From NCBI GenBank assembly GCA_001839685.1, contig MLAK01000802.1:1-60900 (forward strand): DNA of 60,900 bases, read 5' to 3'. This stretch comes from Tritrichomonas foetus (taxonomy: Eukaryota > Parabasalia > Tritrichomonadida > Tritrichomonadidae). Positions 50,973 to 60,900 of the stretch are shown piece after piece; positions within the stretch are counted from its first letter, which is position 1; each line of letters begins with the position of its first letter. Under the pieces are notes generated by a model. That model made no database searches. It had not been told where the DNA came from and saw only the letters and a list, made by a program, of their open reading frames with translations. Position numbers and translations under genes: made by a program.

Positions 50973-52570
50973 ATACTAAAATTTTATGACAGAAAAGATT
51001 TCAATACATTCATATTTGTCAAATGGAAATTGAATTAATTCAACATCACTGAGTTAAAACTATCAAAATTTTCGCGATTTTTAATTAAAAATCGATAGAA
51101 GAAGTGTAAATAGAATTATGGGAAGCAGTATTATAATCTTTGTGATTCTTGGAAAAAAAGCTTCTCACAATTTTTTTTTAGGCTTTCTCCAAAATCGCTC
51201 TTTTTTCGGTTTAATTGTTGCAAAATTTCAAAACTATGAATAAATATGGCTCATAACTATAAAAAATAGATTTAACAATTGACTGAAAGCTGTTCACCCG
51301 AAAACTGAAACAATAGCTTCTTCAGAATCATTTTCGAAATATTTTTGAATTCGGCCATTTGCGAAGTTTGCGATAAGGGAAATTTTCGTCATTCTTTTAG
51401 CTATTTGGGTTTTGATTTTTGACTGATGGTATTAAGTAATACTGATGATAAGGATCATTTTAGTGATTTCGTACGTTAAGACTATTTGGTTTGTATACAT
51501 CTGTCATAAATTATAATATGTGTGAGTCAAGACGATTATTCCTCATAAAAACATTTCGCTTCAAATTATGTTGATAGTGAAAATGATTTGGCGTTCAACA
51601 GAAAAAATTATGAAGCTAATGGTTGTGAAAGTAGTGAATTTTTCAATAATATTTTTTTTTTCTGAGTATTCAAAAATAATTCAATTAACATTTTGTTTTT
51701 CGTTAAATCTATATGAAATATTTGATATATTTGGCATTTCATATTATAACATATTTACTTACGTATATCTTGTATTTATTTATGATTTTCTTATTTTGAC
51801 ATTTTATAAATCATGAGATAATCATAAATAATCAACCAAACGACTTTCAACATTTTGAATGATTTCGATTCAAAAGAATCATTCTCAAATTGCTCATATT
51901 TAAGATAAATGTTTTTTCGATGATAGGAATTGTTATTTTCTTTTTCAGTGGAAAGATATTACAAAAGATTCAAATCCATAACATATAAACCATACTAGGT
52001 AAAAACTGTATCTAGATTTAGGTAGTTACAACGACACAAAGACAAAAAAGTATTCAATATTCCATCCAAAAATTTTATTGTATTTATATCTTGGGAAATA
52101 AAGTATTAATTTAGATTATTTTCTAAATTTCTATAATTATAAATTCTTTAGATCTTATAATATAAACTTTAATTATTATTTTCCCTTCTTTGAGAAAAAT
52201 ATATGAAAAAACCCTATATATTTGAAAATATTGAATAAAATTGAATATCATTCAATATTCAGAGGATTTTATTCACAACAACTGTATACTTTCTCAGTGA
52301 GAACTTGCATATTAGCTAAAATAATACTTTAAATGAACTATCCTTATAAAAAATCATGATTATTTTGTTTATTAGAAAAAAACGTTCCAGAACACCGAGC
52401 TTTTCTAAATTTTGATCATTTAATTATTTCTATTCTTATCAAATTAATTCAATTATTCAAATTATTCAGAATAATTCAAACAATTTTCCAATTATTGAAT
52501 GAACTTTTCATTTATGATATTTTTTGAATAGCATTTGAATGGATAAACATTTTTATAAAAATCTTGTAAC
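50973..52570. other. Long intergenic region, 1.6 kb
   Basis: AT-rich upstream regions of two divergent genes. An 82-codon frame at 51568-51816 is rich in Phe, Ile and Tyr and looks like random AT-rich translation. No RNA gene or repeat is recognised. Confidence 0.4.
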
Positions 52571-53320
52571 ATGATTCAAACACCCACGAATCCATTAACT
52601 ACCTCTAAATTCACCAAAATGGAAGATGATTTATTAAAAGATTTGGTTGAAGCCAACCCAAATATGTCGTGGAAAGAGATCAGTGAATTCTTCGAAAGGC
52701 ATACTCCACGCCAACTTCGTAACAGATGGGAAAACTATCTTGGTCCATTAGACCGTGCCCCCAAGTGGACAGAATGTGATGATTTTGCTCTTTTGGACGC
52801 AGTTACGAAATACGGAACACAATGGGACCGAGTTGCCCACCTCATGGCAAATCGTTCAATCAATGACATAAAGAATAGATATAATATTCTAATGAAGAAA
52901 GATCCATCAGAAGAATCTTTGTCAAATTTCCAAGATAATGAATATGGAATCCAACAATCTTTTCCAAATTATCAAACTATTCAAAAGCTCCCTGGATTAC
53001 AATCAATTCAGAGTTTACAATTAAATGATACATACTCCAGTTCTTCATTTAATGCATTTGCAAATTCATTCCCACAGACACTCAACAGATTGAACCATTA
53101 TAATAATAATAATACGTCTGAAGATGAGGATATCGGAACCTTCCAAAAAGAAATGGCAATGATCAAAATTGGTCCAAAGCTGGCTCAACTCAAACAGAAG
53201 TCAAAACCAGTGTGCCAAACTCAAAGGCCAAAAGTGATAATTTATGCAAATATGGCTTCAGCGAAGAAGATGATGACAGAGATGCGTTTATCAACAGCAC
53301 TAACGAACACAGTCAAATAA
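52571..53320 (+). CDS. R2R3-type Myb DNA-binding protein
   Basis: This 249-residue protein has two Myb repeats at about 14-61 (FTKMEDDLLKDLVEANPNMS, WKEISEFFERHTPRQLRNRW) and 65-113 (WTECDDFALLDAVTKYGTQW, DRVAHLMANRSINDIKNRY). The spaced Trp residues are mostly kept, with Phe replacing the first Trp of repeat one, which is common. The rest is low-complexity, with an Asn-rich run. Trichomonads carry many short two-repeat Myb proteins, some of which control initiator-type or upstream elements of adhesion and metabolic genes. The target of this one is unknown. Confidence 0.92.
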   Translation: MIQTPTNPLTTSKFTKMEDDLLKDLVEANPNMSWKEISEFFERHTPRQLRNRWENYLGPLDRAPKWTECDDFALLDAVTKYGTQWDRVAHLMANRSINDIKNRYNILMKKDPSEESLSNFQDNEYGIQQSFPNYQTIQKLPGLQSIQSLQLNDTYSSSSFNAFANSFPQTLNRLNHYNNNNTSEDEDIGTFQKEMAMIKIGPKLAQLKQKSKPVCQTQRPKVIIYANMASAKKMMTEMRLSTALTNTVK

Positions 53321-54640
53321 GAAAAGCTTTTATTGTTGTTTTATGTTTCCTAGAACGATCTGTAAAGATATATTCAAATGTAGTTTGCATTTAAATTTGA
53401 AATAAAAAATTCACAGAATATATTTTTATCTTTATCTTGTGATTTTCTTTTTATTTTATGATAAAAATAAAGTAGAATAATACATATAGATGAAATTACC
53501 TGTAATAATGATAATAAAGCATATAATCAAGAATTGATGATATTTGAAATATGATTTTTGACGAAAATAAAAATCTAAGAAAAAAGCATGGATGTATTAA
53601 GAATCAGTAATTTTATCTAATCAACCAGATTATATTCATTGATCACCTCTTTTTGCTGTCGTTGGCTTGATTGTGTTTTATTCGAAAAATTTCCAACGTG
53701 AAATTCTATATTTTCTGAAGAATTCTATGAATTTAATAGTTTTGAGAGAATTTGTAAAATGCTCTGAAATCTCTCAAATTTCAATTGAATGAGTTTGAAT
53801 ACGATTGAAAACTTTCTGAAATTATTTTAGCACCAAATATTATCGGTTTTTGGACAAAATCGATAATAACCGTTTTCATAAGATCAATATTCACCTTGTA
53901 GATCAACTTTTCAAAGGAAAAAATTCATTAAAGGAATCAAAAAAACAACTTTTATTTTGCATTGCTTTCAATTTGTTTCCAATTTTTCAAAATAATATTA
54001 TTGACAGTCTTAGACTCCATAACATAAACCACAGATCCAACTTGTTCGAGCTTGATATTAAAATTAAATACTTTCTTTGATTCTTTGACGGCAATTTGTT
54101 AAATGGGTGAAAAGCTTTTTTAGGGTGTCCAGAAACAAGAAAATTGTGATACACATGAGGAATCATGTGAATACTAATCTAAAATAGAATAAATTATCAA
54201 TTTTGATCAGTGAAAGAAATCGTCAGATATGGTTGAAATATAAAAACTGAAAATATGCAAATGAGTTTCCAAGTTACATGAATAATAAGAAAAAAATCAT
54301 GTAAAACCTATCTCTTGAAGAATCAGCTCTAAAAAGGCGAAAAAAATAAAAAATCACAGTAACCCGATTGTTTCCCAAAAGCTTCATTTGTAATTTGATA
54401 TTTAAAATTTAATGATAATCAAAAATTGTTACCCTCTTTAACCTTTTTTCCAAAAAAAAAATTATGTGATTCCAAAAAGTTCAAATGGCATTTTGATAAA
54501 TAATGATTCCTCATCTTATTCTATTAAAAATGGTTTAAAAATAATGAGAAATTTTGGGAAAATAATTCTAAATCTGGAAATCCAAAAATAAAATAATTAT
54601 TTCAATGTCCTGAAAAAATGAAGTAAAGTTTATATTTCGT
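53321..54640. other. Convergent intergenic region, 1.3 kb
   Basis: AT-rich. A 76-codon frame at 53850-54080 has no domain that I recognise and no close start context. Nothing else is seen. Confidence 0.4.
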
Positions 54641-56101
54641 TTATTCAGCACCTTTGGCTTTCCTCCATGCTTCATATTTTGCAAGTGATGCTTGGTCGAC
54701 AGAACTTTTTCTGAGTGCCACAGCTTTTGCGAAATCCTCATTTTTGATAATAATTCTGGCATCTATTGTTGGCATTTCAATCCATTGCTGAGTATCGAGG
54801 AGATCAGTTTGTCTATCGAAAACCATTTGTGCTGCATCTCTGCACAAGTTAGTAATATCTGCGCAAGAATATCCTTCAAGCTTCTTCGCCCAGCCATCAT
54901 AGTCAAATGTTTCATCGGCGTATTCTTTAATTCTCATTTCAAGGATCGCTCTTCTTCCAACAAGGTCAGGCAGAGGAATGTAAACTCTTTTCTGGAAACG
55001 ACGAAGAAGGGCCTCATCCAAGTCCCAAGGGAAGTTTGTAGCTGCCAGAACAAACACCGAATTTGATCCAGAAGATCCAATACCTTCAATATTTGTGAGT
55101 AATTGTGCTTTCATTCTTCTTGATGCTTCTCCTTCATTTGATGTTCCTCGCTGAGAGGCAACAGAATCAATTTCATCAAAGAAAATTGTTGCAGGTGCCA
55201 TTTGTTCAGCCAGCTGGAACAAAAACGAAACTAGTTTTTCTGATTCACCGTGAAACCTAGAAGTGATAGTTGCGGAAGTAACATTGAAAAATGTTCGCTT
55301 ACACTCGGTAGCAACAGCTTTGGCGAGGAAAGTTTTACCTGTTCCTGGCGGGCCGTAAAGCAATACAGATTTCCATGGCGAAAGCAAACCTTTACATAGA
55401 TCTGGTCGAAGTGGTAATAAAACGAGCTGTTTTCTTAATAGTTTTTTCACATCATTTAAACCAGCAATTGAATCCCATGAAACGTCAGGTTCCCGAATTA
55501 GGATTCCCATATCAACAATTTGCTGAACAAGCGGATTGGTGGAAGGATCCAATTCTTGCTGCTTTTGATCTTTTCCGGCCTCTTTTGGTGGCATTGGCTT
55601 TTTCGGATCGACTGAGCTTGATGGCTTGTTTCTATCGTTTCTGTTTGCATTGACGCCACCACGATTTGAAATTGGCTGCCTGGATGGCTGAACTCGACCT
55701 GCGCTTGGCGCTGGTTTGATATTCGCATTTCGATTGACAGCCGCTGGCTTCCGTCCACCGCCGCCACCGACAACTGGCCTCTGTGCTGGTTTAACGACTT
55801 GAACAGGGGGTTCCAAAACCGAATCGTCTTCGTTGAAATCTGGAACTTTTGGTGGCGGTGGTTCCGTATCGAGTTTGGTGAAAAATGCTTCACTTGAAGC
55901 AATAATGTTTTTCACTGCTTTCATTTCGGCGTCGATTTCGTGAATCATGTTGGTCCAGTTCTTATTTTGTTGTGGATCATGACAATTTGCGATTTCTCTT
56001 TCGATATCTTCTCTTGCATTTCGATAGTGGGATAGAGATTCGTTGTAACTTTCGTTTAAAGCGCTTTGTCTTGCATTGGAAATTTCTTCTAGAATGTTCA
56101 T
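54641..56101 (-). CDS. Katanin p60-like microtubule-severing AAA ATPase
   Basis: This 486-residue protein has a helical N-terminal domain (1-75), like the MIT domain of katanin p60 that binds p80 and microtubules. A Pro/Gly/Asn-rich linker (about 80-185) follows, then one AAA+ domain. The ATPase motifs are complete: Walker A GPPGTGKT (250-257), Walker B IFFDEID (306-312), sensor 1 AATN (353-356) and arginine fingers in RRFQKR (367-372). The pre-AAA signature VSWDSIAGLNDVKKLLRKQL and the C-terminal meiotic-clade helices (KNEDFAKAV, LAKYEAW) place it with katanin rather than spastin or Vps4. Katanin hexamers sever microtubules and trim flagellar and mitotic arrays. The region is GC-richer than its surroundings. 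A TCATA initiator candidate lies upstream. Confidence 0.95.
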   Translation of the reverse strand: MNILEEISNARQSALNESYNESLSHYRNAREDIEREIANCHDPQQNKNWTNMIHEIDAEMKAVKNIIASSEAFFTKLDTEPPPPKVPDFNEDDSVLEPPVQVVKPAQRPVVGGGGGRKPAAVNRNANIKPAPSAGRVQPSRQPISNRGGVNANRNDRNKPSSSVDPKKPMPPKEAGKDQKQQELDPSTNPLVQQIVDMGILIREPDVSWDSIAGLNDVKKLLRKQLVLLPLRPDLCKGLLSPWKSVLLYGPPGTGKTFLAKAVATECKRTFFNVTSATITSRFHGESEKLVSFLFQLAEQMAPATIFFDEIDSVASQRGTSNEGEASRRMKAQLLTNIEGIGSSGSNSVFVLAATNFPWDLDEALLRRFQKRVYIPLPDLVGRRAILEMRIKEYADETFDYDGWAKKLEGYSCADITNLCRDAAQMVFDRQTDLLDTQQWIEMPTIDARIIIKNEDFAKAVALRKSSVDQASLAKYEAWRKAKGAE

Positions 56102-56111
56102 TTTTATTAAT

Positions 56112-56116
56112 TATGA
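56112..56116 (-). promoter_or_regulatory. Candidate initiator TCATA
   Basis: On the minus strand TTTCATAATT precedes the ATG at 56101. TCATA fits the trichomonad initiator, with its A 13 nt upstream of the ATG. Confidence 0.4.
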
Positions 56117-56340
56117 AACTTTTATTCAGAAATTTCATTGGAATCAACTTTTTATATGATTATTTGGCTTGATATGATTTAAAGACCAAATAATTTCCTA
56201 AAAAGTTGAGGAAAAAAAACGTTGTTCTATGTGTCATTTATTTTTTCTGTAATAGTGAGATGTCATTGCGAAATTCTATTCAATTTAGTATCGATTCTCA
56301 AGAAGCTTCTTTTCCTTTTTCTTTTTGATTTCCAGAAAGA

Positions 56341-56931
56341 ATGAATTACCAGGTAAGATTGATGAAGTATGAGGATATTGATGAAGTTGAAAAAATTCAC
56401 ATTATTTTGTTTCCAGTTCGATATCAAAGAAAAGTATTTGAGGAATATCTCAAGCCAAACTACTTGGCTTTATTACTGACAATCCATGAAGAAGGGGCTG
56501 AAAAAATAATCGGCGTTTCAATGTCGAGTAGGTCTTGGGTGTCAAAATTTTCATATGTGAAAAAAAGTTATTTAGGGACTTTTGGAGTCATTCCAGAATA
56601 CCAGAAAAAAGGACTAGGTTCATTCCTTCTCAGACTAACATGTAGAATCCTTGGTAATTATTACCAATGCTCTTCAATGTCTCTTCACATGTTGCGCAAA
56701 GACAAGGAAGTTTATAATTTCTATACAAAAAATGGATTAAATCCTATACAGGTTTTAGAGAAGTACTACTCTTTTAGTGAGCCACGTGAGGACGCCCTAC
56801 TCATGTCCTGCGACCTAAATAAAATAGATTTCATCGAACGTGATGATATTTTGCCATCTAGTGAAGTGAAAGAGCTACTAACAGGAAAGCAAGTAATTGG
56901 ATACTTTGCGCCATGGTTTTCTTGGCCATAA
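56341..56931 (+). CDS. GNAT-family N-terminal acetyltransferase (NAA50/NAA60-like)
   Basis: This 196-residue protein is a GNAT fold. FPVRY at 24-28 is the substrate-binding motif shared by NAA50 and NAA60. The central strand YLGTFGVIPEYQKKGLGSFL contains the acetyl-CoA loop QKKGLG (88-93). The SLHMLRKDKEVYNFYTKNGL segment is the usual strand-helix pair, with the Asn of NAA50 (SNESAI) changed to KDKEV. YYSFSEPREDALLMSCDL matches the C-terminal YY-containing part of this group. Such enzymes acetylate N-terminal Met before hydrophobic residues. No membrane anchor like that of animal NAA60 is present. The gene is divergent from katanin. Confidence 0.88.
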   Translation: MNYQVRLMKYEDIDEVEKIHIILFPVRYQRKVFEEYLKPNYLALLLTIHEEGAEKIIGVSMSSRSWVSKFSYVKKSYLGTFGVIPEYQKKGLGSFLLRLTCRILGNYYQCSSMSLHMLRKDKEVYNFYTKNGLNPIQVLEKYYSFSEPREDALLMSCDLNKIDFIERDDILPSSEVKELLTGKQVIGYFAPWFSWP

Positions 56932-57255
56932 AATGTAAAAATTATTTTATTCAGATTTTTTTTTTTTGGAACATTTGATGTTAGAATGAAGTTAATCTTT
57001 ACTACTTTTGAATCGATTAATACCGTTTTAACCGTTGTCTTAATCATCTATTTATTATTATAATAATATTTGTGGTTTTGACATGATTTTATATGTTGCG
57101 AAAGTGAGTTTATAAAAGAACTTCAAAATTTTAAATCTATGAATGAATTGAAAAACTGAGAAATGAGAATCATAAAAAAAAAAAAATTGAGATTTAGAAC
57201 AACAATTTTATTCAAATTGTAAAATGACGAATATTAGTTAACAAATAGTTTATAT
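56932..57255. other. Convergent 3' region
   Basis: About 320 bp, AT-rich, with T and A runs. No gene is seen. Confidence 0.35.
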
Positions 57256-57546
57256 TTACCCACATTTCCATAATTGGATAGCAAATGTTCCATAATATAG
57301 ATAGATAAAATGCTTTGTTTCGTGTGTTCCGAAAGCACCGAATGACGTTCCTACAACGCAATGCCAAATTGGACCCTGCTTTTCATCGAAATGTTTTTTG
57401 ATTTTGGATGCGATTTCTCTTTCGTTTGGTGTTTTGTCTTCGACTGGAGCAAATGCTTCTTTGACAACTGTTTTTAAATCCTCGACAAGTTCTTCGGGCA
57501 TATCAACTCTTTTCAAAACAAACTGGGGCTCTCCAGCTAAGGTCAT
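57256..57546 (-). CDS. Dynein light chain LC8-type (DYNLL-like)
   Basis: This 96-residue protein covers the full LC8 fold. MPEELVEDLKTVVKEAF forms helix 1, REIASKIKKHFDEKQGPIWH forms helix 2 and the start of the strands, and VVGTSFGAFGTHETKHFIYL carries the partner-binding groove with the conserved THETKHFIY. LC8 dimers bind short TQT-type motifs in dynein intermediate chains and many other proteins. It is a little longer than animal LC8 (89 residues), with a short N-terminal extension TLAGEPQFVLKR. It is a typical component of flagellar and cytoplasmic dynein. Confidence 0.96.
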   Translation of the reverse strand: MTLAGEPQFVLKRVDMPEELVEDLKTVVKEAFAPVEDKTPNEREIASKIKKHFDEKQGPIWHCVVGTSFGAFGTHETKHFIYLYYGTFAIQLWKCG

Positions 57547-58035
57547 TGTTTGTATCCAATTTGGAATCCGTTATTTTTTTCAAAATTCCAACAAGAGCCA
57601 CTTTTTATTCAAAATCATGTAAAGTACTCAACTTTCAAGTTAAAAGAACATCATTTGATATGCCATCATGGTTTATTCTTATCAAATTGGAGATCTATCA
57701 TTAATATCAGAATCTTCTAATAATTATTTTTATGTAAGAGTTCGATTAGTTAAGTCCATCTCCCTGAATTGAAATATATGTCCATTAATTTTTGAGAAAT
57801 TATTTGATTAACTTCATTGTCAATTTTTGGTATGTTTTCTAATTTATAATTTACAATGGAAAGGAAGGAAATACTTAATATAAGCTCCAGGCTATATTTA
57901 TTTGATCAAATAATTTAAGAAAAAGTTTAGGGTTCAATATTTCAATGCGGCTTCAATTAATTTTTTGAATAATAACGTTTTCAATTTATAATTGTTCGTT
58001 TTTTATATTCAAAAGAAAATACTAAGTTATAAAAA
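57547..58035. other. Divergent promoter region
   Basis: About 490 bp between divergent genes; AT-rich, with no recognised feature and no strict initiator at either start. Confidence 0.35.
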
Positions 58036-60360
58036 ATGAATGTTAAGCGATTTCTTTCTGATTCGTATAGAAGACAGATAGATCATCGAATTAACAGACT
58101 CGTAATTAATCACCAGATCAATCAGAAGCATTCTAATCGACCGCAAACATCACCAAATAAAATCAGATCAATTTCCGTTTTACAGCCGCTTCCATCACTC
58201 ACTGATCCATCTCAAATAAATTTAAATCATGCAAGTGATGTATATTTTGTAAAATGTGCAGATTTAAAATTAATACCAAACACGCTTGCTGAAAAGCGGT
58301 TTGTTGAACAATTTATGAATTCAATTTATCCACGTTCTATGAGATTGTGTGGTCTTGGTTTAGGTGCTGGATGCATGGAATATATTTGTAATTTATTAAT
58401 GACACATTCAAATTTTGTTGTTTTAGATTTATCAATGAATCGATTAAAAGATGAAGGTGCTGCTGTTTTAAGTGAGTATTTATCATTGAATCCACCAATC
58501 ATATATTTAAGTGTGAGATCAAATTCAATTGGAATTCCGGGTTCAACTAGATTAATTGAAGGGCTTGGAAAAAATCTTCACGTCACTTCCCTTGATCTGA
58601 GTGCAGTTGATGGAATTGATAGAAACAGACTTGGCACAAATGGATGTAAAGCATTAGCAAAAGTTCTTTATAATAATCAAACTCTTGCTAATTTAAATGT
58701 ATCCATGTGTGGGGTTACTGCTGATGGTTGTGCATATTTAGGAAAAGCACTTCAAAATAATAAATCGTTGGTTTCTCTGGATTTAACAGCAAATCGTTTT
58801 GGATCAGCAGGCGCCAATGCATTTTTTGGTAAAGATGGATCATTTGGTTGCTTAGAAACTATAATTCTAGCTCGAAATGCAATCGGTAATGAAGCATCCC
58901 AATCAATTTGTAGACAAATGGAAATTTGTCGAACATTAAAATCGATTGATCTTAGTCATAATAATTTATCGAAGCCTTTTTTGGGTCATTTATATACAGC
59001 TTTACAAGAAGGAACTAGGATTACTAGAATAAGTTTAGCAAAGAATAAATTTGGTCCTGAAAGTGGTGATTACATTCAAATTATTATTCGTGATTTTCCA
59101 GCATTAACTTATATTGATATTTCCAAGAATAATTTTAAAGATGATGGCCTTATTTTAATTGCACAAGGACTAAAACAAAATGCAACAATTACTTCATTTG
59201 ATGTTTCAGATACAGGCATGACTGATAAAGCTGGAGTTGTTTATGCTGAAGTTATTTCTACACATCCTGCTTTACAAAAGCTTTTTTTAGGAGAAAATTT
59301 ATTAACTGATGAAAGTGGAGTAAAAATTGCAGAAGCTGTTGCAAAAAATCATGTTTTAGCAGTTTTATCACTTTCAAATAATGAATTACGAGATGATTCA
59401 GCAAATGCTTTTATTGATGCACTTCAAGAAAATACATCAATTGCAGATATTGATATAAGTTATAATGATTTTGGTGCACATTCTTATGTAGAGCTTTCAA
59501 GGAAAATTCAAGAACATAAAAGCAATTTAAAATCAAATATTGCTGAAATTGCTACACGACATATTGAGTGGTTAAAAGAAGAAGAAATGAGATTATTTCA
59601 ATATAGAGATGATATTAAAAGCTTACAAGAAGAAGTTGAATCAGCTAATCAAGAAAGTGAACAGAAAGATTATGAATATAACGAAATAGTTAAAATAAAA
59701 GCTGATGAAATTGAAGATTTCCAAAACAAATATAAGGATATTTTAGCAAAACATGAAGAAATTGTAAACCTTCATACAGAAAAAGCAAATGAATATCATA
59801 AGCAAATGAATGAACTTGAACGACAACTTGCAGAGAAAAAATTAGAATTACAAAATTTTGAAACTCGAAAAAATACAGTTGAAAATGATTTTCGTAGGAA
59901 AACCGATCTCCTGAATACTACCAATAGTAAAAATAATCGAGAAATAAATGATCTTAATAAGAAAAAAGATGATCTTAAAGAAAGAATTAAAAGAACAGTC
60001 GAAGAAATACTTGAAAAGAAACGAGAAATGATTGAAAAGGAAGAAGAAGAACGTGAAAGACTCGCTTCAAAAAGAAGCAAAAGAAGCAGGAAAAGTAAAA
60101 AGAAAGGCGATGGTAAGAAAAAATCGATGAAAAATAAAGAATCAGAAGGCAAAAGACCATCAGCTCCAATATCGAAAGAAACCTCACCTGCAGATAGACC
60201 AAAGAGACCAACGCCTGATGTATCTAGAGAAAAATTGCAAAACTTGCCAATTTCAGAACATCAACAGGATCAAGGACCAATTTCTGCAGCAGAATCAGCG
60301 AGACAGATGATGGAAGCAATTAAATCAGAAAGGGCAGAAATCGAATCTGTAACAAAATAA
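58036..60360 (+). CDS. RI-type LRR protein with coiled coil and basic tail
   Basis: This 774-residue protein has long leucine-rich repeats of the ribonuclease-inhibitor type from about 100 to 490. They are 28-29 residues each and contain cores like LxxLDLSxNRxGxxGAxxF (for example FVVLDLSMNRLKDEGAAVL, TSLDLSAVDGIDRN, KSIDLSHNNLS, LQKLFLGENLLTDESGVKI). A coiled coil runs from about 500 to 675 (KSLQEEVESANQESEQKDYE and later EKKLELQNFETRKN). The end is a Lys/Ser/Arg-rich tail (SKRSKRSRKSKKKGDGKKKS) followed by a disordered stretch. Proteins of this shape include axonemal dynein-regulatory subunits and other cytoskeletal scaffolds. The exact role here is unknown. The frame is intact. Confidence 0.85.
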   Translation: MNVKRFLSDSYRRQIDHRINRLVINHQINQKHSNRPQTSPNKIRSISVLQPLPSLTDPSQINLNHASDVYFVKCADLKLIPNTLAEKRFVEQFMNSIYPRSMRLCGLGLGAGCMEYICNLLMTHSNFVVLDLSMNRLKDEGAAVLSEYLSLNPPIIYLSVRSNSIGIPGSTRLIEGLGKNLHVTSLDLSAVDGIDRNRLGTNGCKALAKVLYNNQTLANLNVSMCGVTADGCAYLGKALQNNKSLVSLDLTANRFGSAGANAFFGKDGSFGCLETIILARNAIGNEASQSICRQMEICRTLKSIDLSHNNLSKPFLGHLYTALQEGTRITRISLAKNKFGPESGDYIQIIIRDFPALTYIDISKNNFKDDGLILIAQGLKQNATITSFDVSDTGMTDKAGVVYAEVISTHPALQKLFLGENLLTDESGVKIAEAVAKNHVLAVLSLSNNELRDDSANAFIDALQENTSIADIDISYNDFGAHSYVELSRKIQEHKSNLKSNIAEIATRHIEWLKEEEMRLFQYRDDIKSLQEEVESANQESEQKDYEYNEIVKIKADEIEDFQNKYKDILAKHEEIVNLHTEKANEYHKQMNELERQLAEKKLELQNFETRKNTVENDFRRKTDLLNTTNSKNNREINDLNKKKDDLKERIKRTVEEILEKKREMIEKEEEERERLASKRSKRSRKSKKKGDGKKKSMKNKESEGKRPSAPISKETSPADRPKRPTPDVSREKLQNLPISEHQQDQGPISAAESARQMMEAIKSERAEIESVTK

Positions 60361-60900
60361 TATTGTTTGTATATGTTTGTTATTTAGATATAAAGTGTTT
60401 TTAACTTTAGTTTTATGAATTCTTCTTGATTTGATTTTTTGTTCATATGTAATTATATCTTGGTTTGCACCAACTAGAAAATAACAATAATTTATAAGCA
60501 TATTTTTTTTCGTTACTGTCATTCTCAAGAGACTTGAAAGGTGAATTAAATGTTCATTGTTAACGAATATTTAGTTAACTACTTTAAAATATTTGGAAAG
60601 TGGTCAATATTTCAAAACATTGTTGGAAAAATTGGAATATAATTGAACAGAATAACTTAATAATATCGTGTAATTTCTTTGTATCAAGAAGTTTTGTAAG
60701 TTGACCGTGAAAATGGATGTATATCTTTCCAGTCGAAAATCCACTTTTTATAAACTTTTTGATAGAATTGAATAATTATTTTTTGATAAGATAGTCGAAA
60801 ATGCTCTCAAAATAATTATGTTTAGTCGACTCGCTTACTTTTTTTGTATTAAAATTTTTGAAAGGTCTATTTTACTCAAAAATACCTATATTTTCCATAT
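60361..60900. other. Downstream intergenic region to the window end
   Basis: AT-rich, 540 bp, nothing recognised. The neighbouring gene lies beyond the window. Confidence 0.35.

Noticed and set aside
51568..51816. 82-codon hydrophobic frame as a membrane peptide gene
   Set aside because: Its Phe/Ile/Tyr-rich text is what AT-rich random DNA gives; there is no initiator motif.
59796..60152. 118-codon minus-strand frame rich in Phe, Leu and Ser
   Set aside because: It is the complement of the Glu/Lys-rich coiled coil of the LRR protein.
1..60900. Trichomonad-type introns (GTATGT ... ACTAACACACAG)
   Set aside because: No place was found where both signals occur at a suitable distance in a gene; the broken frames are explained by single stops or a one-base shift.

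Overview
The window looks like nuclear DNA of a parabasalid protist, most likely a trichomonad of the Tritrichomonas/Trichomonas type. The evidence is an AT-rich genome, compact genes in which no intron is seen, standard stop codons, a very large BspA-like leucine-rich-repeat gene, ankyrin genes with the trichomonad DUF3447-type N-terminal region, and short TCA[CT][AT] initiator-like motifs 2-15 nt upstream of several start codons. The species call is inference. One assembly gap (35761-36514) and two single Ns (23042 and 25625) are present.

Left part (1-17.4 kb). Decayed ankyrin-repeat sequence surrounds an intact secretory cyclophilin gene (1359-1919, minus). A WASH1-like gene follows (4297-5064), which stops before any VCA region. 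Two inverted-repeat mobile-element candidates come next: a 276-bp near-perfect palindrome bounded by TTAA (5461-5736), and a 1149-bp element with 20-bp terminal inverted repeats and an exact 8-bp target duplication (6176-7324). A 6.5-kb BspA-like gene (7462-13985) is broken by one in-frame stop and has a decayed 3' end. A YIP1-family membrane protein gene and an ankyrin gene complete this part.

Middle (17.4-36.8 kb). A 1427-residue ankyrin protein is followed by two divergently oriented, apparently identical PH-RhoGAP-SH3-like genes, which lie about 1.9 kb apart as an inverted duplication. Both lack the RhoGAP arginine finger. Between them is an unrecognised 166-residue gene. Next come a polytopic GT-C-like membrane protein, an HP1-like chromo/chromoshadow protein, a protein made of about eight tandem ubiquitin-like folds, a PHD-finger protein and an LRR protein whose acidic repeat region falls in the assembly gap.

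Right part (36.9-60.9 kb). This part is mostly housekeeping, signalling and cytoskeletal genes: a DH-PH-kelch RhoGEF broken by a single TGA, a BAR-domain protein, MBF1, a divergent PP1-like phosphatase, an OCRL-type inositol 5-phosphatase with an ASH domain, a long coiled-coil protein, a small frameshifted coiled-coil gene, an R2R3 Myb protein, a katanin p60-like AAA ATPase, an NAA50/NAA60-like N-acetyltransferase, dynein light chain LC8, and an LRR/coiled-coil protein.

Common themes are Rho/actin/membrane dynamics (WASH1, RhoGAP pair, RhoGEF, BAR, OCRL, YIP1), chromatin and transcription (HP1, PHD, MBF1, Myb) and microtubules (katanin, LC8). The genes lie as single units on both strands, with no sign of operons. 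I saw no tRNA, rRNA or CRISPR array.
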